Position numbers and translations under genes: made by a program
DNA from: JBDZUZ01 sp040255445
GTDB lineage: Bacteria > Planctomycetota > Phycisphaerae > Phycisphaerales > UBA1924
Length of the DNA stretch: 9,964 nucleotides
Assembly: GCA_040255445.1 (NCBI GenBank)
Contig: JBDZUZ010000142.1
Span: 1-9,964, forward strand
Direction of reading: 5' to 3'
In this document: positions 6,540 through 9,964 of the stretch, piece after piece
Position numbering within the stretch: position 1 is the stretch's first letter
Layout: each line of letters opens with the position of its first letter
The notes under the pieces: generated by a model
Databases searched by the model: none
What the model saw: the letters and a program-made list of their open reading frames with translations, nothing else
Told to the model about the DNA's origin: nothing

Positions 6540-8064
6540 CGAAACGAATCCCCTGTGCAAGCGTGAGCTGCTTCCCGTAGTTGATCGTGCAGGTCTGGCG
6601 GCGCATGTACGCCTTCCACGAATCCGACCCCGATTCGCGCCCGCCGCCCGTGTCCTTCTCACCGCCGAACGCGCCGCCGATCTCGGCGCCCGATGTGCCG
6701 ATGTTCACGTTCGCGATGCCGCAGTCGCTGCCCGCCGCGCTCAGGAACGCCTCGGCGGTCCGCACACTGTCGGTGAACAGCGCCGACGACAACCCCTGAT
6801 CGACGCTGTTGTTCATCGCGATCGCCTCGCCGATCTCCTTGTAAGTGAACACATACAGGATCGGGGCAAACGTCTCTTCCATCGCGACCGGCAGCTTGTT
6901 GCTCTTGGGAGCGCGGATGATCGTCGGCTCGACGAAGTGGCCCTTCAGCCCCGCGACGCTCGCCTTCTTCCCGCCGCGGACGACCGTGCCCCCCTGCTCC
7001 TTCGCCGCGGCGACCGCGTTCAGGTAGCCATCGACCGAGGCCGCGTTGATCAGCGGGCCCACGAGCGTCTTGGCATCGCGCGGGTCGCCGATCCGGATCG
7101 AGCCATACGCCTTGTCGAGGCGCGCCACCATCTCATCGGCGACCGATTCGTGCGCGATCAGGCGGCGCGTCGTCGTGCACCGCTGCCCGGCCGTGCCCAC
7201 CGCGGCGAACACCACCGCCCGCGTCGCCAGATCCAGGTCCGCGTCCTTGTGCACGATCACGGCGTTGTTGCCGCCCAGTTCGAGCAGGCTGCGGCCCAGC
7301 CGCTGCGCCACGACCGTGCCCACATGCCGCCCCATCCGGCACGACCCCGTCGCCGAGATCAGCGGCAGCCGCTTGTCCGCGATGATCGTCTCGCCGATCA
7401 GCGAATCGGTGCCGATCGTCAGTGTAAAGACCCCCGGGTGGCCCATCTCGCTTGCCACGCGGTCAGCGATCTTGTTGCTCGCGATCCCCGTCAGCATCGC
7501 CGCGAGGCTTGGCTTCCACACGACCGTGTCGCCGCAGACCGCCGCGAGCATCGCGTTCCACGCCCACACCGCGTTGGGGAAGTTGAAAGCCGAAATCACG
7601 CCGATCGGCCCGAGCGGCAGCCACTGCTCATACATCCGGTGCTCGGGCCGCTCGCTGGGCATCGTCAGGCCATAGAGCTGCCGCGACAACCCCACCGCGA
7701 AGTCCGCAATGTCGATCGTCTCCTGAACCTCGCCCTTGCCTTCCTGCAGGATCTTGCCGACCTCGAGCGAGACGAGCTCGCCCAGTGCATCCTTCTGCCG
7801 GCGGAACTCATCGCCGATCGCCCGCACCACCTGCCCCCGAACGGGTGCTGGCACGAGCCGCCACTTCTCGAAGGCCCTCTGGCTCGCGGCGACCGTCTTC
7901 TCGTAGTCGTCCTTGCTGTCCAGCCGCACCGCGGCGATCGGCTCGCCCGTCGTCGGGTTCATCGCCAGCGCCGTCGACTCATCCCGCCCGGCATCCTTCG
8001 GAGGATCGAGGATCACGCGGGGATCATCGGTGAGGCCGAGCGTTCGGAGCAGGTCTTTGGACAT
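6532..8064 (-). CDS. ALDH7/antiquitin-type aldehyde dehydrogenase (probable alpha-aminoadipic semialdehyde dehydrogenase)
   Basis: This 510-residue cytoplasmic enzyme most likely oxidises alpha-aminoadipic semialdehyde (in equilibrium with piperideine-6-carboxylate) to alpha-aminoadipate with NAD+ in lysine catabolism. It matches the ALDH7A1 family nearly end to end: GEVQE (111-115, a region contacting the substrate amino group in ALDH7A1), EQWLPLGPIGVISAFNFPNA (146-165) with Asn161, cofactor Lys184, general base Glu262 in LLELGGNNA, and nucleophile Cys296 in GTAGQRCTTTRRL with Arg295 before it. The family-specific C-terminal signature NIGTSGAEIGGAFGGEKDTG (454-473) and the end YMRRQTCTINYG...LAQGIRF are also present. 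All catalytic residues are intact. No lysine aminotransferase or other lysine-pathway gene is in the window, so the substrate rests on homology. The gene lies 87 bases behind the kinase gene and overlaps the RpiA-like gene by 8 bases. No Shine-Dalgarno site precedes the ATG; a TAAAGT box ends 6 bases before it, suggesting its own leaderless transcript. Confidence 0.92.
   Translation of the reverse strand: MSKDLLRTLGLTDDPRVILDPPKDAGRDESTALAMNPTTGEPIAAVRLDSKDDYEKTVAASQRAFEKWRLVPAPVRGQVVRAIGDEFRRQKDALGELVSLEVGKILQEGKGEVQETIDIADFAVGLSRQLYGLTMPSERPEHRMYEQWLPLGPIGVISAFNFPNAVWAWNAMLAAVCGDTVVWKPSLAAMLTGIASNKIADRVASEMGHPGVFTLTIGTDSLIGETIIADKRLPLISATGSCRMGRHVGTVVAQRLGRSLLELGGNNAVIVHKDADLDLATRAVVFAAVGTAGQRCTTTRRLIAHESVADEMVARLDKAYGSIRIGDPRDAKTLVGPLINAASVDGYLNAVAAAKEQGGTVVRGGKKASVAGLKGHFVEPTIIRAPKSNKLPVAMEETFAPILYVFTYKEIGEAIAMNNSVDQGLSSALFTDSVRTAEAFLSAAGSDCGIANVNIGTSGAEIGGAFGGEKDTGGGRESGSDSWKAYMRRQTCTINYGKQLTLAQGIRFDD
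6549..6554 (-). promoter_or_regulatory. Shine-Dalgarno site of the RpiA-like gene, inside the aldehyde dehydrogenase gene
   Basis: The minus strand reads AGGGGA, 9 bases before the ATG at 6539 and within the last codons of the upstream gene. It supports this start and reinitiation or coupling across the ATGACTGA overlap. Confidence 0.4.
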
Positions 8065-8070
8065 CGGCTG

Positions 8071-8076
8071 ACTTTA
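8071..8076 (-). promoter_or_regulatory. Putative -10 box of a leaderless aldehyde dehydrogenase transcript
   Basis: The minus strand reads TAAAGT, then six bases (CAGCCG), then the ATG at 8064. With the usual 6-7 base distance from the -10 box to the transcription start, the A of ATG would be base +1. No Shine-Dalgarno site is present and no -35 box is recognisable. The geometry is the same as before the kinase gene. Confidence 0.4.
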
Positions 8077-8151
8077 GGCCCATGCACCCCGCGGCCCGGC
8101 CCCGGCGGGCGTCTCACCCGGGCTGATTCCGGCCGCGAAGCCCCGCTGATC

Positions 8152-9375
8152 TCACGCCGACTCGGGCCGCGGCTCGGGTGTGGGCAGGTCGGCCAGGAAG
8201 TCGGCCAGCCGCCCCCGCTCGGGCGATGCCGCATCACGGACATACGCCCCGCTCACCCCGCACCCAACCGCCAGACACTGCTCCAGCGGGAAGCCGTGAA
8301 GCTGGGCGAAGGCGAAGCCGCCGTTGAAGTGATCGCCCGCGCCCGTCGACAGCCGCGGCGCGACCGTGAACGGTCCATCGAACCACGCATTCGCGCCCGA
8401 GGCATCCGCCGCCGCAGCGCCATCACGCGGGTGGACCACCACCGTGCTGATCCCGAGCCGCTCGCGCAGCGACACAGCGCACTTGACGATCTGCGCCGGG
8501 TTACCCCGCGCCGGCAGGTGGGCGCCCGCGACCGTTGCGATCCGCGTCGCTTCCGAGAGATTCAGCCCCAGCGTCACACGCAACCCTGCCGACTCCAGCC
8601 GCTGCAGCATCGCGAGCATGCCAGCGATGTCCTCATCGCTCCGCTTGGCCGGATCGGAAAGATCGATGAAGAGCCGCCGCTCCGCGCTCGCAATCCGCGG
8701 CAGCACATGATCGATCAGCCCCTGCCAGATCCCCGGCACGCCGCCCAGCAGCGACCAGTTCACGATCCCCAGCAGCCGCGCCTCCCCCACCATCGCCGTG
8801 AGCCGCCCGAGGCCGACCGCGCCGACCAGCCGCTCCCAGGTGACATCCTGCACCGCAGCGGTGTCGTTCATCATCACCTTGCCATCGTCGAACTCGAGGC
8901 ACACAGTGTGCGACGGCGGGCCGATCGCGATCACCCGGCGGCAGCGCTCTGCGAAGGGCGCGAAGACCGGAAGCACCTCGCCGTTCCCTCCGCCCGTCGC
9001 GGCCGCGCCCACCGCACCGATGTAATCAACCGGCGCTCCCAGCCGCGCGATCGCGCCGGCCATCAACGGCCCGTTGCCGCCGAAGCGGTCTTCGAGCGTC
9101 ACCCGTTCGATGTTGGCCGACAGCCCCGCCGCGCGCCCGATGCGGGCCGCGAGGGCTTCGATCGTGCGGATCGGCTCGAAGTCGTCGTGCCGCATCGTGC
9201 GGCGGCGGTCCACCAGCCGCGTGATCGAGTCCACGAAGCCATCGAAGCCGACCAGCACCGGCCGGCTCGCGAGCCCATCGGGCGTCAGGGCGCGGAGCGA
9301 TGCCGATGCCGCCGCGGCGATGCGGGCTCGGTCCCGCGGCGAGAGCGCTTCTTGGGGCAACTGGGCCTCACTCAT
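8152..9375 (-). CDS. PfkB-family carbohydrate/nucleoside kinase of unknown substrate
   Basis: This 407-residue protein belongs to the ribokinase/PfkB superfamily, which phosphorylates sugars or nucleosides with ATP. Visible features in order: substrate-site strand VGFDGFVDSI (42-51); the N-terminal signature region FGGNGPLMAGAIARLGAPV (98-116); FIDLSDPAKR (236-245); the metal/phosphate motif NLSE (272-275); STGAGDHFNGGFAFA (343-357) containing the GAGD anion hole and catalytic base Asp348. The usual acid at the start of the DTxGAGD motif is replaced by Leu342. About 35 N-terminal residues precede the fold, and the protein is longer than typical ribokinases (about 310). The substrate cannot be read from the sequence. 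A sugar is possible given the nearby RpiA-like gene, but that is only context. It ends 87 bases before the aldehyde dehydrogenase and is divergent from rdgB, with 35 bases between start codons. There is no Shine-Dalgarno site; TATCCT ends 6 bases before ATG. Confidence 0.88.
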   Translation of the reverse strand: MSEAQLPQEALSPRDRARIAAAASASLRALTPDGLASRPVLVGFDGFVDSITRLVDRRRTMRHDDFEPIRTIEALAARIGRAAGLSANIERVTLEDRFGGNGPLMAGAIARLGAPVDYIGAVGAAATGGGNGEVLPVFAPFAERCRRVIAIGPPSHTVCLEFDDGKVMMNDTAAVQDVTWERLVGAVGLGRLTAMVGEARLLGIVNWSLLGGVPGIWQGLIDHVLPRIASAERRLFIDLSDPAKRSDEDIAGMLAMLQRLESAGLRVTLGLNLSEATRIATVAGAHLPARGNPAQIVKCAVSLRERLGISTVVVHPRDGAAAADASGANAWFDGPFTVAPRLSTGAGDHFNGGFAFAQLHGFPLEQCLAVGCGVSGAYVRDAASPERGRLADFLADLPTPEPRPESA

Positions 9376-9381
9376 GGCGGC

Positions 9382-9387
9382 AGGATA
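9382..9387 (-). promoter_or_regulatory. Putative -10 box of a leaderless kinase transcript
   Basis: The minus strand reads TATCCT, six bases (GCCGCC), then the ATG at 9375. No Shine-Dalgarno site is present. Position and hexamer type suggest transcription begins at the start codon. No -35 consensus is seen 16-18 bases further upstream, where the rdgB start region lies. Confidence 0.42.
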
Positions 9388-9398
9388 CGCGGCGGGCG

Positions 9399-9404
9399 AA
9401 CAAT
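9399..9404 (+). promoter_or_regulatory. Possible -10 box of rdgB
   Basis: AACAAT ends six bases before the rdgB ATG at 9411. It fits TANNNT except for the first base and has the same spacing as the two minus-strand boxes. It is the weakest of the three, with no -35 partner visible. Confidence 0.28.
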
Positions 9405-9410
9405 CCCGCC

Positions 9411-9964
9411 ATGACAGCCGCCATCACAGCCGCCACGCACCAAGCCCCCCGCGAGATCGTCATCGCCACCGGCAACGCGCACAAGGTCGAGGAGATCGGC
9501 TCGATCTTCGCCACACTCGGCCTCGGCATCGTCCGCCTCCTGAGCCTGAGCGAGGTGCCCGGCGCCCCCTTCCCCGAGCCCGCCGAGACCGGCGACACCT
9601 TCGAGGCCAACGCGACCATCAAAGCCACCGCTTACGCCCGGCTCACCGGCCGCTGGTGCCTCGCCGATGACTCGGGGATCGAGATCGATGCGCTCGGCGG
9701 CCGCCCCGGTGTAATCTCCTCCCACTATTGCACCGACGGCGAGGAACGCGGCATGAGCCGGGCCGACCGCGATGCACAGAACAACCAGCGCGTGCTCCGT
9801 GAGCTCGCGGGCATCGCTCCTGATGCCCGAAGCGCCCGCTTCGTGTGCGTCATGGTGCTCGCCGACCCGAGCGGCGCCGTCGCCGCGCGATCACGCGGCG
9901 CGATGGAAGGACGCATCGGTGAGCCGCCCGCGGTGCCCCGGGGCGGGCAGGGGTTCGGCTACGA
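9411..9964 (+). CDS. rdgB: RdgB/HAM1-family non-canonical purine NTP pyrophosphatase (runs off right edge)
   Basis: This house-cleaning enzyme hydrolyses dITP, ITP and XTP to monophosphates, keeping deaminated purines out of DNA and RNA. The visible 184 codons contain the family motifs in order: IVIATGNAHKVEEI (16-29, nucleotide-binding TGNxxK), ETGDTFEANATIKA (59-72), the metal/catalytic LADDSGIEIDALGGRPGV (84-101) with Asp86-Asp87, ARFVCVMVLAD (142-152), EGRIGEPP (166-173) and PRGGQGFGY (176-184), where the sequence leaves the window just before the expected Asp-Pro. About 10 extra residues precede the usual N terminus. After the catalytic motif, SSHYCTDG replaces the common SARYAG; this may be a lineage variant. 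No frameshift is seen. The start at 9411 is the first ATG in frame with the motif and lies 35 bases from the divergent kinase start; no Shine-Dalgarno site is evident. Confidence 0.93.
   Translation, partial: MTAAITAATHQAPREIVIATGNAHKVEEIGSIFATLGLGIVRLLSLSEVPGAPFPEPAETGDTFEANATIKATAYARLTGRWCLADDSGIEIDALGGRPGVISSHYCTDGEERGMSRADRDAQNNQRVLRELAGIAPDARSARFVCVMVLADPSGAVAARSRGAMEGRIGEPPAVPRGGQGFGY

Noticed and set aside
6505..9414. A 969-codon open frame on the plus strand
   Set aside because: It runs antisense across the RpiA-like, aldehyde dehydrogenase and kinase genes. Its product is a featureless Arg/His/Asp/Ala-rich string, as expected opposite GC-rich codons. The three minus-strand genes have complete family motifs.

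Overview
This is a GC-rich chromosomal window packed with conserved bacterial housekeeping genes on both strands. No mobile element, CRISPR array, tRNA or rRNA was seen. Two features make the phylum Planctomycetota, perhaps class Phycisphaerae, my best guess: secreted or lipoprotein-type envelope genes beside very GC-rich core metabolism, and -10 boxes set six bases from start codons. That is inference; no marker gene proves it.

Left part (1-3423). A secreted SH3-like protein starts at 216 and runs off the left edge on the minus strand. It is divergent from a TolC-type outer-membrane efflux lipoprotein (501-2408), which has a good sigma70-type promoter just ahead of it. The Sua5-type threonylcarbamoyl-AMP synthase (2443-3423) follows after 34 bases and is probably co-transcribed. 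It acts in tRNA t6A synthesis.

Middle (3424-5822). A long isocitrate dehydrogenase of the Thermus type (3579-5066) carries the Asp-Ile pair typical of NAD-dependent enzymes where the NADP enzymes have Lys-Tyr. A small secreted protein of unknown function (5234-5707, minus) sits between two copies of a palindromic repeat. Each repeat copy lies just beyond the stop codon of the neighbouring metabolic gene, in that gene's own orientation.

Right part (5823-9964). Three minus-strand genes lie in order: a PfkB-family sugar kinase (9375-8152), an ALDH7/antiquitin-type aldehyde dehydrogenase (8064-6532, probably alpha-aminoadipic semialdehyde dehydrogenase of lysine catabolism) and an RpiA-fold protein (6539-5823). 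The last two overlap by 8 bases. The RpiA-like protein has lost several catalytic and phosphate-binding residues of the classical isomerase. Divergent from the kinase, only 35 bases away, starts rdgB (9411 to the right edge), a house-cleaning nucleotide pyrophosphatase. The kinase and dehydrogenase lack Shine-Dalgarno sequences but carry a TANNNT box exactly six bases before ATG, which suggests leaderless mRNAs.

Nothing here amounts to a clearly new multi-gene system. The strongest leads are the substituted RpiA-like protein coupled to the ALDH7 gene, the covarying 3'-end palindromes, the putative leaderless promoters and the cofactor-site change in the isocitrate dehydrogenase.
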